Source: an uncultured Clostridia bacterium
Lineage (GTDB): Bacteria > Bacillota > Clostridia > Christensenellales > Pumilibacteraceae
Direction: 5' to 3'
Length of the DNA stretch: 25,413 nucleotides
NCBI GenBank assembly: GCA_947588325.1
Contig: CANPYH010000005.1
Location: 1-25,413 of the forward strand
A program made the position numbers and the translations under genes. Shown here in pieces: positions 17,327-23,886 of this stretch. The notes beneath the pieces are model-generated. The model was given only the letters and a program-made list of their open reading frames with translations, made no database searches and was not told the origin of the DNA. Numbering within the stretch: the stretch's first letter is position 1; each line of letters starts with the position of its first letter.

Positions 17327-18934
17327 ATGGGAGCATATCTTTTAGCCGACGTTGCAACCGTTTGCGCAATTGTCTTTCCAATTGTGGGACTTGTGCTCGG
17401 TGCATTCGTGGGAATACTGATATACCATTTCTTAAAAAAGAAAAAGATCGGTAAAACCGAGCAATTGGCAGCAAAAAAGGTCGAAGAAGCTCTTATCGAG
17501 GCTAAATCGCTGCGAAAAGAAGCGATTGAAGAGGGAAGAGCTGAAGTAGAAAAAGAGAGAAAAGCGATGGAAAACGAACTTCGCGAGCGCACCAACGAGG
17601 TGCAGAAGAGCGAACAACGTTTAAGCCAACGCGAATCGTCCCTCGACAAGAAAGAGGGATTGCTGGAAAAGAAGGAAGCCAACCTCGACGCGAAGTTGGA
17701 GGGAATCGAAGAGATTAAGAATAACCTCGCTTCGCAACAGGAAGAGCTGAACGCAAAGAAAGCAGAAGTCGACGACGCGCACAGGCGCATGGTTGACGAA
17801 CTTGAAAAAGTCGCGGGGCTCAGCAAGGAGGACGCGAAGAAACAGCTGATCGACGCAATGGAGGACGAGGCAAAGCGCGACGCCGCAAAGCTCGTCAGGG
17901 AAATCGAACAACAGGCGAAGGAAGAGGGCGACAAAAAAGCCAAGGAGATTATTGCGCTCTCCGTCCAGAGATGCGCCGTAGACCACAGCTCGGAGATAAC
18001 CGTATCCACCGTAACGCTGCCCAACGACGAAATGAAGGGCAGAATAATCGGCAGAGAGGGGCGTAATATCAAGGCGCTTGAGCAGGCGACGGGCGTTGAC
18101 TTCATAATCGACGACACGCCCGACACGGTAGTTCTCTCTGCATTCGACCCGATACGCAGAGAGATTGCCCGCGTAACGCTGGAAAAACTCATATCCGACG
18201 GGCGTATCCACCCCGGCAGAATCGAGGATATCGTTGCGAAAGCGACCAAGGAGATAGACGCGCAGATCAAAGAAGCGGGCGAGAACGCCATGTTCGAAAC
18301 GGGCGTGTTTAACCTCAACCCCGAACTCGTGAGACTGCTCGGTCGAATGAAGTTCCGTACCAGCTACGGTCAGAACGTACTCAAACACTCTATCGAGGTG
18401 TCTCATCTCGCGGGCAATATCGCCGCCGAGCTTGGCGCAAACGTCGCAATATGCAAGCGCGCGGGGCTGCTCCACGATATAGGTAAGTCCATCGACCACG
18501 AGACCGAGGGAACGCATATCTCGATCGGCGTCGATATCGCGAAGAAGTATAAGGAGAACGAGGAAGTTATCCACTGCATAGCGGCGCACCATAACGACAT
18601 AGAGCCGAAAACTCTCGAGGCTATTATCGTGCAGTGCGCGGACGCTATAAGCGGCGCAAGACCCGGCGCAAGGCGCGAATCGCTGGAAAACTACGTCAAA
18701 CGCCTCGAGCAGTTGGAGAATATCGCTAACTCCCATCCCGGCGTCGAGAAATCTTTTGCCATACAGGCGGGGCGCGAAGTGCGCATAATAGTCAAGCCCG
18801 AAGTCGTGGACGATGCGGCAACGGTATTCCTCGCAAGGGATATCGCAAAGCAGATAGAGAACGAAATGCAATACCCCGGACAGATCAAAGTCAACGTCAT
18901 AAGGGAATTGCGTAGCGTTGATTACGCGAAATAA
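17327..18934 (+). CDS. rny: Ribonuclease Y
   Basis: A 535-residue membrane-anchored endoribonuclease that starts bulk mRNA decay in Bacillota. An N-terminal transmembrane helix (about 10-34) is followed by a long charged coiled coil (about 40-200). Next come a KH domain with 'GRIIGREGRNIKALEQATG' and an HD domain with the metal-binding H383-D384 in 'LLHDIGKSIDHE'. A C-terminal conserved region closes the protein. A strong SD (AAGGAGGT, 17315-17322) lies 4 bases before the ATG. The 60-base gap after recA holds no convincing promoter. The gene ends the chromosomal operon and is followed 21 bases later by a strong terminator. Confidence 0.97.
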   Translation: MGAYLLADVATVCAIVFPIVGLVLGAFVGILIYHFLKKKKIGKTEQLAAKKVEEALIEAKSLRKEAIEEGRAEVEKERKAMENELRERTNEVQKSEQRLSQRESSLDKKEGLLEKKEANLDAKLEGIEEIKNNLASQQEELNAKKAEVDDAHRRMVDELEKVAGLSKEDAKKQLIDAMEDEAKRDAAKLVREIEQQAKEEGDKKAKEIIALSVQRCAVDHSSEITVSTVTLPNDEMKGRIIGREGRNIKALEQATGVDFIIDDTPDTVVLSAFDPIRREIARVTLEKLISDGRIHPGRIEDIVAKATKEIDAQIKEAGENAMFETGVFNLNPELVRLLGRMKFRTSYGQNVLKHSIEVSHLAGNIAAELGANVAICKRAGLLHDIGKSIDHETEGTHISIGVDIAKKYKENEEVIHCIAAHHNDIEPKTLEAIIVQCADAISGARPGARRESLENYVKRLEQLENIANSHPGVEKSFAIQAGREVRIIVKPEVVDDAATVFLARDIAKQIENEMQYPGQIKVNVIRELRSVDYAK

Positions 18935-18955
18935 TAAAGCGAAATAATGGAAAAG

Positions 18956-18987
18956 CCTCCGTAGCTACCATGCTACGGAGGTTTTTT
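18956..18987 (+). terminator. Intrinsic terminator after rny
   Basis: A perfect 9-bp stem, CCTCCGTAG (18956-18964) and CTACGGAGG (18973-18981), with an 8-base loop, is followed by six T residues. It separates the housekeeping operon from the phage-like region. Its sequence partly resembles the hairpin at 19138. Confidence 0.93.
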
Positions 18988-19010
18988 CTATTGCCGACTC
19001 TCTGAATAAA

Positions 19011-19103
19011 TTAACTATAGTCTTTCTGTATAATTATAATCTCTCTATAATGATTAAACTATATAATGAATTTATGCGCAAGCAATAACTGTTATTTTAT
19101 AAT
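19011..19103 (+). promoter_or_regulatory. AT-rich segment with several TATAAT boxes
   Basis: Five TATAAT hexamers (19029, 19035, 19046, 19062 and 19098) lie in an AT-rich gap. The best pairing is TTAACT (19011-19016) with the box at 19035, 18 bases apart. None has a good -35, and AT-rich DNA yields TATAAT by chance, so this is only a candidate promoter region for the element's first operon. Confidence 0.35.
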
Positions 19104-19104
19104 A

Positions 19105-19135
19105 GGTCTGTAACATGATTACAGACCATTTTTTT
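19105..19135 (+). terminator. Intrinsic terminator or attenuator 1 before the element's first gene
   Basis: A perfect 9-bp stem, GGTCTGTAA (19105-19113) and TTACAGACC (19119-19127), has a 5-base loop CATGA and is followed, after one A, by seven T residues. Confidence 0.85.
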
Positions 19136-19137
19136 GA

Positions 19138-19168
19138 GGGTTCGTAGTTATGCTACGGACCCATTTTT
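19138..19168 (+). terminator. Intrinsic terminator or attenuator 2 before the element's first gene
   Basis: A 10-bp stem with one G-T pair, GGGTTCGTAG (19138-19147) and CTACGGACCC (19153-19162), has a 5-base loop and is followed, after one A, by five T residues. It starts two bases after the T-run of the previous hairpin, and the next gene starts 24 bases later. Confidence 0.78.
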
Positions 19169-19191
19169 ATTTATAAGGAGTTACAACCACT

Positions 19192-19425
19192 ATGAACAAT
19201 GTACGCAGAAAACAACTTAGCGACATTTCGAGCAAGCTCGATGAATTGCGAGAGGCGCTCGAAGAACTTCGCGACGAAGAGCAGGATTATTACGACGATA
19301 TGCCCGAGAGCTTCCAAGGCGGAGAAAAAGGCGACCGCGCGCAGGAAGCGATCGACGCTCTCGAAAGCGCACTGGACAACCTCGAAGAGGCATCGGGGAA
19401 TATCGAAGAAGCGGTGGAGGCGTAA
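19192..19425 (+). CDS. Small acidic coiled-coil protein, phage-associated, function unknown
   Basis: A 77-residue, strongly acidic protein, almost all predicted helix. Heptad-like Leu/Ile spacing in 'KLDELREALEELRDEEQ' and near the C-terminus suggests a short helical hairpin or coiled coil, with 'YYDDMPESFQGGEKGDRAQ' as the turn. Small proteins of this shape occur in early regions of Clostridia phages and integrative elements, but I know no tested function. The SD is AAGGAG (19175-19180), 11 bases from the ATG. It is the first gene of the element and lies 24 bases after two tandem terminators. The next gene starts 5 bases after its stop. Confidence 0.8.
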   Translation: MNNVRRKQLSDISSKLDELREALEELRDEEQDYYDDMPESFQGGEKGDRAQEAIDALESALDNLEEASGNIEEAVEA

Positions 19426-19429
19426 AAAG

Positions 19430-19696
19430 ATGACACTCGGAACTATGATGAAAAAGGCAATAACCTTTTTCGAACAGCAAGCAAAGGAACATTATAAGAA
19501 GTCGGGCAAGCTCGCCGAAATAAGAAACGTGCTTGCGCAGGAAATGAGCATCGGAGTGCAAAGCGCAACGGCGACCTTTCATATCGAGTATGCGATTAAT
19601 GGAGATTACCGTGAGAGCGACGAAAGTCCGAAGTACGTCAAAGTAAAGGCTCGCGGAAATCAGCTTACCGCTGAATGGGCTTTGGAAATTTATTAA
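19430..19696 (+). CDS. Small hypothetical protein
   Basis: An 88-residue protein that I do not recognise. The N-terminal half is basic and helical ('MMKKAITFFEQQAKEHYKKSGKLAEIRN'). The C-terminal half alternates short strands ('TATFHIEYAI', 'KYVKVKARGNQLTAEWALEIY'). The frame is open further upstream, to 19199, but that part lies across the previous gene. ATG 19430 has GGAGG (19416-19420) 9 bases before it, so I start there. It lies in the run of small genes that opens the element. Confidence 0.72.
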   Translation: MTLGTMMKKAITFFEQQAKEHYKKSGKLAEIRNVLAQEMSIGVQSATATFHIEYAINGDYRESDESPKYVKVKARGNQLTAEWALEIY

Positions 19697-19741
19697 GAGG
19701 AGGGCATGAAAATGAGTTGTGTATTGAAAGGAGGTAATCAA

Positions 19742-20014
19742 ATGCTAATTGTCAGAGAATGGCGCAATGAAGAATGGGAGAAGGATACCACCAAAGCAAG
19801 AACGCAAGAAGAGCTTCAATTTATGGCGAGAAAAATCATCAGCACCGCCGAAATCGTCGAAAATGAACCGACGCCCGGCAGTACGCGTCCCGATTTGAGT
19901 AGGGTCCTGATTTGCAAATCAAGCCTTCTCCCGAATGTGCGCTATATCATTCACACGCAAGGCTTTACCGTCGAGGATATAATCGAGGAGATAAAAAAGG
20001 AGGTAGCCGAATGA
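19742..20014 (+). CDS. Small hypothetical protein, two possible starts
   Basis: A 90-residue protein from ATG 19742, or 102 residues from ATG 19706. Both starts have an SD: GGAGGG before 19706 and a near-perfect AAAGGAGGT (19727-19735) before 19742. I prefer 19742 because the 12 extra residues consist largely of the sequence that encodes the SD. The protein is mixed alpha/beta with a helical, acidic end ('TVEDIIEEIKKEVAE'). I see no motif that gives a function. Its stop overlaps the next gene by four bases (ATGA). Confidence 0.72.
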   Translation: MLIVREWRNEEWEKDTTKARTQEELQFMARKIISTAEIVENEPTPGSTRPDLSRVLICKSSLLPNVRYIIHTQGFTVEDIIEEIKKEVAE

Positions 20015-20370
20015 AGTGGGAAGTCTTTACAAACCTTATCGGGGACAAGAAGGTTTATCACGTCGGGCGCAAGTTCCGCGAGAATGAACCGTTGCACAGT
20101 GGTAACGTCGAATATGCCGGGGAGCTGACGGACGACAAGGATGCGGCGGAAGCGCTCGCCAAGGATCTTAATAGTGGAATGAAAAAGACAATGACCGCGC
20201 AGGACGTCGAACGCCTACGGACGTATATCACAGGGAGCATAGAGACGAATGTATCAATGCGGGAACAGGATAAGCGGGACGGTAACCTTGTCAGTGTTGC
20301 TTATTGGGAGGGCGCTATTACCGCGACCAAACTTATTCTTAACTTTTTAGAGGAGCTTATGAAGGAATAA
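20011..20370 (+). CDS. Small hypothetical protein
   Basis: A 119-residue protein of unknown function. The N-terminal part ('MKWEVFTNLIGDKKVYHVGRK') looks like a small beta-sheet domain, followed by helices ('DKDAAEALAKDLNSGMKK', 'GAITATKLILNFLEELMKE'). The open frame continues upstream to 19912, but AAAAAGGAGGT right before ATG 20011 and the ATGA overlap with the previous gene fix the start. It is the last of the four small genes before a structured, gene-free spacer of 83 bases. Confidence 0.75.
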   Translation: MKWEVFTNLIGDKKVYHVGRKFRENEPLHSGNVEYAGELTDDKDAAEALAKDLNSGMKKTMTAQDVERLRTYITGSIETNVSMREQDKRDGNLVSVAYWEGAITATKLILNFLEELMKE

Positions 20371-20376
20371 GCCGAA

Positions 20377-20428
20377 ACGCCGAGAGGCGTCCGCGGGAGC
20401 CGACCTACCCGCGCCGACGAGGCAGGTC
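20377..20428 (+). other. Structured spacer RNA: GNRA hairpin and possible pseudoknot
   Basis: ACGCC (20377-20381) and GGCGT (20386-20390) close a GAGA tetraloop. Two bases later CGCGGG (20392-20397) pairs with CCCGCG (20408-20413). The loop of that second hairpin holds GACCT (20402-20406), which is complementary to AGGTC (20424-20428) further downstream, an H-type pseudoknot arrangement. The SD of the next gene follows at 20438. Role unknown. Confidence 0.45.
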
Positions 20429-20453
20429 AAATATCTAAAGGAGGTGTAAACGA

Positions 20454-20627
20454 ATGGGAAACGTTCACGGCGGTAAACAATTCGGCGGTGAGAACAGGAA
20501 GCGCATTACGGTTGTCGTTTCAAGCGCGATGCATGAGAAGCTGCTCGACTTTGCGAAAGCGGAGGAAAAGTCGGTCAGCGATATCGTGCGAGATTTGTTA
20601 AAGGCGCATTTGGCGCAAAGGAGGTAG
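20454..20627 (+). CDS. Ribbon-helix-helix DNA-binding protein
   Basis: A 57-residue protein with the layout of a CopG/Arc-type RHH regulator: a basic N-terminus, a strand ('KRITVVVS'), a first helix ('AMHEKLLDFAKAEE') and a second helix after the turn ('SVSDIVRDLLKAHL'). Such proteins dimerise through the strand, which enters the DNA major groove. AAAGGAGGTG (20438-20447) precedes the ATG. The stop lies one base before the start of the next regulator gene, whose SD is formed by the last codons here, so the two are probably coupled. It may be an early transcription regulator of the element; its operator is unknown. Confidence 0.82.
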   Translation: MGNVHGGKQFGGENRKRITVVVSSAMHEKLLDFAKAEEKSVSDIVRDLLKAHLAQRR

Positions 20628-20628
20628 T

Positions 20629-21111
20629 ATGGCAAACTTTCGGGAAATTCGAGAGGCGAAAGGTCTGCAAGCTCGGCAGGTGGCTGAAGCTACGGGAATA
20701 GATCCGTCTATGCTGTCGCGGTACGAAAACTATCGTGTGCTTCCTATTCCTGACGACTTCCGCAAGGTCTTGCAAGTTCTCGGGTGTGCTGCCTCGGACA
20801 TTTATACGCCCGACGAAGTTATTTTACTTCCGGGAACGGTTGAGGTCAAAATGACAGGCGGGGCAAGGGTACACGCGGAACCTTCCGAGTACAAAATGAC
20901 CGTCCGCTTGGACAATGAGTGTCGCGCCACTCTCACGAGAGAGGTCTTGCAGAAATGCGGTTACAAGAGCATAGGCGCTTGGATCGCCGCCTGCATTAGG
21001 CAGCTTAAGGAACGATACGACGAGCTGCTGAAGGAAGAGAAAAGAAATCCCACCGTACCTTGCGATAACGGTGGGACATCAAAGAGTGTTAAACCCACTA
21101 TGAAAGTTTAA
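20629..21111 (+). CDS. HTH (XRE/Cro-CI) regulator with a second RHH-like domain
   Basis: A 160-residue protein. Residues 3-60 form a Cro/CI-type helix-turn-helix ('LQARQVAEATGIDPSMLSRYE'). Residues 88-130 look like a ribbon-helix-helix unit: strand 'KMTVRLD', helix 'ECRATLTREVLQKC', turn 'GYKS' and helix 'IGAWIAACIRQLKERY'. A basic tail follows. It lacks the LexA-like peptidase domain of classical phage repressors, so it would not be cleaved in an SOS response. It runs in the same direction as the replication genes, unlike a typical CI, and may be Cro-like or a regulator of early genes. The SD is GGAGG (20620-20624), 4 bases from the ATG. Two inverted repeats lie at the 3' end. Confidence 0.85.
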   Translation: MANFREIREAKGLQARQVAEATGIDPSMLSRYENYRVLPIPDDFRKVLQVLGCAASDIYTPDEVILLPGTVEVKMTGGARVHAEPSEYKMTVRLDNECRATLTREVLQKCGYKSIGAWIAACIRQLKERYDELLKEEKRNPTVPCDNGGTSKSVKPTMKV

Positions 21112-21112
21112 C
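21048..21112 (+). repeat. Two successive inverted repeats at the end of the HTH gene
   Basis: TCCCACCGT (21048-21056) pairs with ACGGTGGGA (21068-21076), and GTTAAAC (21088-21094) pairs with GTTTAAC (21106-21112). Both have an 11-base centre. The first is inside the coding sequence and the second covers the stop codon. No T-run follows either, so they are not standard terminators. They could be operators or attenuating hairpins for the operon that starts at 21165. Confidence 0.5.
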
Positions 21113-21164
21113 TACCAACAATATATCGCAAAAAATCTAAAAAGTCAAGGAGAATTAAAACACT

Positions 21165-21404
21165 ATGGAAAACGCACGTATTGAATACTTCAAAAACGAT
21201 CTTAAAATGGCAGAACTCAAAAAGGAACTCATTGTCGAGGCTATATCGACAAGGCTTCTGTCGGGCAGCGTAACCGCAGACCAACTCGCGGCTCTCGCAG
21301 ATGTTCTGAAAGACGCCGAGGGAATGGTCGACTACCGCAGGGATATCCTCAAAAAGGCACTTGGTGAGGAGAACGGCGAACCCGACGAGGAGAATAAACA
21401 ATGA
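21165..21404 (+). CDS. Small helical hypothetical protein
   Basis: A 79-residue, mostly helical protein with an acidic tail ('GEENGEPDEENKQ'). 'MAELKKELIVEAISTRLLSGSVTADQLAALADVL' suggests a two-helix bundle. I do not recognise the family. An AAGGAGA SD (21147-21153) lies about 11 bases from the ATG. Its last four bases overlap the ERF gene (ATGA), so it is probably translated with the recombination genes and may act as an accessory protein to them; this is position-based inference only. Confidence 0.75.
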   Translation: MENARIEYFKNDLKMAELKKELIVEAISTRLLSGSVTADQLAALADVLKDAEGMVDYRRDILKKALGEENGEPDEENKQ

Positions 21405-22102
21405 GCGAGAACATTACAGACAAGCAGCCCAACGCCGAAAGCCTCAACATTTACCGGCGTATGCTGCGGGCGACCTCTGAAATCAACCGCGTGGCGAAAA
21501 ACCTCAAAGTAGATATAAACCGCGGACAGTCATATAAAGCTGTCGCCGAGGCGGACGTTCTGGAGGCGGTCAAGCCCGTCGAAGAACGCTTCGGAATCTA
21601 CTCCTTCCCTGTTAAGCGGTCAATCATCAAGGACGATACCCTCGTAACGAAGACCACTTACAACGGGAACGAGAGCGAGAGAACGACCTACTTCCTGAGA
21701 CTCGAAGTGACCTACCGCTTCGTCAACATAGACAACCCCGATGACTACATGGATATCATCACCTATGGGGACGGCGTGGATACGCAGGACAAGGCGCCCG
21801 GGAAGGCAATGACCTACGCCGACAAGTACGCTCTTCTCAAAGCGTACAAGATACAGACGGGCGAGGACCCCGACGCGAACCCCAGCGGGAACATGGGACG
21901 CAAGAAGGAAGAGGCGGTCACATACGCCTCGCAGGAACAGCTCAAAGCGGCGGAAGAGGCGGGTATCGACCTCCCGCGCCTTGCAAACTATTGCAAGCGC
22001 GGCTCGGTGAGCGAGCTCACGGCTGACGACGTGGAGAAAGCAATCGCTATGAAGAAGCGTGCGGCGGAAAAGAAAACAACGTCGCAGGAAGGAGGCAACT
22101 AA
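21401..22102 (+). CDS. ERF-family single-strand DNA annealing protein
   Basis: A 233-residue protein of the ERF superfamily, the phage annealing proteins that pair complementary single strands during recombination and genome circularisation. The most diagnostic part is 'GKAMTYADKYALLKAYKIQTGEDPD', the usual ERF C-terminal signature, preceded by strand-rich sequence ('FLRLEVTYRFVN', 'IITYGDGVDTQDK'). A basic tail (about 165-233) is variable between family members. The gene overlaps the previous one by four bases and its stop overlaps the exonuclease start (TAATG). An annealer next to a PD-(D/E)XK exonuclease is a standard two-component phage recombination system, comparable in role to Red beta and exo. 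Confidence 0.88.
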   Translation: MSENITDKQPNAESLNIYRRMLRATSEINRVAKNLKVDINRGQSYKAVAEADVLEAVKPVEERFGIYSFPVKRSIIKDDTLVTKTTYNGNESERTTYFLRLEVTYRFVNIDNPDDYMDIITYGDGVDTQDKAPGKAMTYADKYALLKAYKIQTGEDPDANPSGNMGRKKEEAVTYASQEQLKAAEEAGIDLPRLANYCKRGSVSELTADDVEKAIAMKKRAAEKKTTSQEGGN

Positions 22103-23001
22103 TGAGAGTAATATTCAACCCCGCCGACCATACCTACACAATAGGCGACAGGCGCCTCATAAGCGTTACGACGCTGCTCAAAAAGCACGGTCTTACTCCC
22201 GACTATTCGGCGGTTAGCGACGAGGTGCTGAAGCGCGCGGCGGACAGAGGCGTCGCTATCCACGAGGAAATCGAGGACTATATCAAGGGCGGAGAAGGGG
22301 GCTTCACATCGGAGTTCTACGACTTCCTCCGCATTTGCAACGAGCTCAGATTCGAACCACTCGAGAGCGAGGTCATCCTGCCCGACGGCGATCTGACCGA
22401 GGAAGAGGCGGATGCGCTCTTGTATGCGGGTACGGCGGACATTATAGGCAAGATAGGAGACGAGAGCGTCCTCGTGGACGTTAAGAGCACGGCGAAGGTG
22501 GACAGGCGCTCCTACGCTTGGCAATTGTCACTCTACGAGAGAGCAAGCGGGCGCAAGTTCGACCGCCTCTACATATTCCACCTTGGCGCAAGGTCCGAGG
22601 CTATCCCCATTGAACGTATCCCTGCCGAAAATATCGACCGTCTGCTCGAGTGTGAGAGAAAAGGCGAGATCTACTCCGAGCCGGGACTTATCATTCCGTC
22701 CGAATTGCTCGCAAGGGCGCAGGAAGCTGAGAACGAGCTTATCCGCGCCGAACAGGCGAAGAAGAAAGCCGAGAGCGTCGCGAAAGAGTATCGCGCCAAG
22801 CTTTACGAGATTATGGACAAGCAGATGATCAAGAGCTTTGAAACGACGGACAAGCGTATGCTCATTACCTGCGTATCACCGTCCACGAAGCAAACTATCG
22901 ACACTACGCGCCTGAAGGCGGAGCAACCCGACATTGCGGAGAAGTATACCAAAACGACCACGACTGCGGGCTACGTTAAAGTAACCGTTCGAGAGGGGTA
23001 A
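22102..23001 (+). CDS. PD-(D/E)XK exonuclease, partner of the ERF protein
   Basis: A 299-residue RecB/Cas4-like nuclease. The catalytic motifs are visible: H52 in 'GVAIHEEIEDY', D113 in 'YAGTADIIGK', D126-V-K128 in 'LVDVKST' and Q141 in 'YAWQLSLYE'. These belong to metal-dependent nucleases that resect double-stranded ends. The region about 210-245 is a basic helix ('ENELIRAEQAKKKAESVAKEY'), possibly a coiled coil that binds a partner. The start overlaps the ERF stop, so both are made together. I expect it to produce the single strands that ERF anneals. Unlike Cas4 it shows no four-cysteine iron-sulfur set. Confidence 0.88.
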   Translation: MRVIFNPADHTYTIGDRRLISVTTLLKKHGLTPDYSAVSDEVLKRAADRGVAIHEEIEDYIKGGEGGFTSEFYDFLRICNELRFEPLESEVILPDGDLTEEEADALLYAGTADIIGKIGDESVLVDVKSTAKVDRRSYAWQLSLYERASGRKFDRLYIFHLGARSEAIPIERIPAENIDRLLECERKGEIYSEPGLIIPSELLARAQEAENELIRAEQAKKKAESVAKEYRAKLYEIMDKQMIKSFETTDKRMLITCVSPSTKQTIDTTRLKAEQPDIAEKYTKTTTTAGYVKVTVREG

Positions 23002-23002
23002 A

Positions 23003-23587
23003 ATGGCGAGCGTAATAGGCGAATTTGAATGCAGGTTTGAAAACTGCTTGGCAGACGCCGACGGTTCGCTCGTTCTCTCTGTTTGCGTCTCCAACGGCGA
23101 AACGTACGCCGCAAGGCAAACGGTCGCCGCGATACGAACAGGGCTTGCAAGCGGCAAAGAACGGCTCAAAATGGCGTTCTGTTGGTATACGGAGAAGCGG
23201 AGCCTTAACGCAAACAGCTATTTCCATGTTCTCGTCGATAAAATCGCAAAGGTGCTGAATATAAGTGCCGACGAAGCCAAAACGAAAATGGTCCTCGAAT
23301 ACGGCACGATCGCTACGGAGGGCGGCGAGCAACTTATTGTCGCCCTTCCGAAAAGCGCCAAGGTCGAGGCGTATTATCCTTACGCAAAATGGATAGGCGA
23401 TTTCGTCGCAAAGAACGGACAGAGGTACAGTCAATATCTTTTTTACAAGCAAACGCACACCCTCGACAAAGCCGAAATGAAGCGGCTCATCGACGGTGTA
23501 ATTTACGAGGCAAAGGAACTCGGGATCGAAACAAGGACGCCCGACGAACTTGCAAGCCTCATCGAAAATTGGGAGGGCGCTCAATGA
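23003..23587 (+). CDS. Phage recombination-associated protein, NinB-like
   Basis: A 194-residue protein. The segment 'WYTEKRSLNANSYFHVLVDKIA' resembles the core of NinB-type phage proteins ('RSLdqNrklWa..'). It is followed by 'YYPYAKWIGDF', a Tyr-rich stretch, and 'KRLIDGVIYEAKELGIETRTPDELASL', an ending common to a family found in Firmicutes prophage recombination regions. NinB (Orf) of phage lambda helps load RecA-independent recombination proteins. The equivalence is from a short motif and gene position, so only moderate certainty is possible. It starts one base after the exonuclease stop and its end overlaps the HNH gene by four bases (ATGA). Confidence 0.62.
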   Translation: MASVIGEFECRFENCLADADGSLVLSVCVSNGETYAARQTVAAIRTGLASGKERLKMAFCWYTEKRSLNANSYFHVLVDKIAKVLNISADEAKTKMVLEYGTIATEGGEQLIVALPKSAKVEAYYPYAKWIGDFVAKNGQRYSQYLFYKQTHTLDKAEMKRLIDGVIYEAKELGIETRTPDELASLIENWEGAQ

Positions 23588-23880
23588 ACAAACGGACAAA
23601 GGCTTGTTCCATAAGTTACGAAGTCAAGTGTGCGGTCTACAAGCGCGATCGGGGACTGTGTATTTTCTGTGGGTTTCCCGGTTTGCCCAATGCGCATTAT
23701 ATTCCGCGTTCGCACGGCGGGCTTGGTATAGAGCAGAACATTCTCACGCTCTGCCCACGCTGCCACCGCAGGCTCGACCAAACGTCTGAAAGGGACAAGC
23801 TCTTACAGTTTGCCAAGGAGCACCTCGAACTATGGTATCCGGGTTTTCCGGACGCCGAAAGAATTTATCACAAGGAGTAA
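23584..23880 (+). CDS. HNH endonuclease
   Basis: A 98-residue single-domain HNH nuclease. Zinc ligands C26-C29 and C57-C60 frame the motif 'NAHYIPRSHGGLGIEQNILTLC', where H38 and H44 with N52 form the HNH core, closing with 'CPRCHRRLD'. The ATG at 23584 overlaps the previous stop (ATGA). The open frame continues upstream to 23389 but only across the neighbouring gene. In phages such small HNH proteins sit either near the packaging genes or, as here, among early recombination genes, where they may cut or resolve DNA. It is not a large homing-type enzyme. Confidence 0.88.
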   Translation: MNKRTKACSISYEVKCAVYKRDRGLCIFCGFPGLPNAHYIPRSHGGLGIEQNILTLCPRCHRRLDQTSERDKLLQFAKEHLELWYPGFPDAERIYHKE

Positions 23881-23886
23881 AGAACT

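Noticed and set aside
19199..19429. Upstream extension of the gene at 19430, and likewise of those at 20011 and 23584
   Set aside because: The extra codons run in an alternative frame across real neighbouring genes, while strong SD sequences or ATGA overlaps mark the downstream starts.
19430..20370. Toxin-antitoxin pair among the small edge genes
   Set aside because: No toxin fold or catalytic motif is visible, and there are four genes rather than a coupled pair. The evidence does not support the claim.
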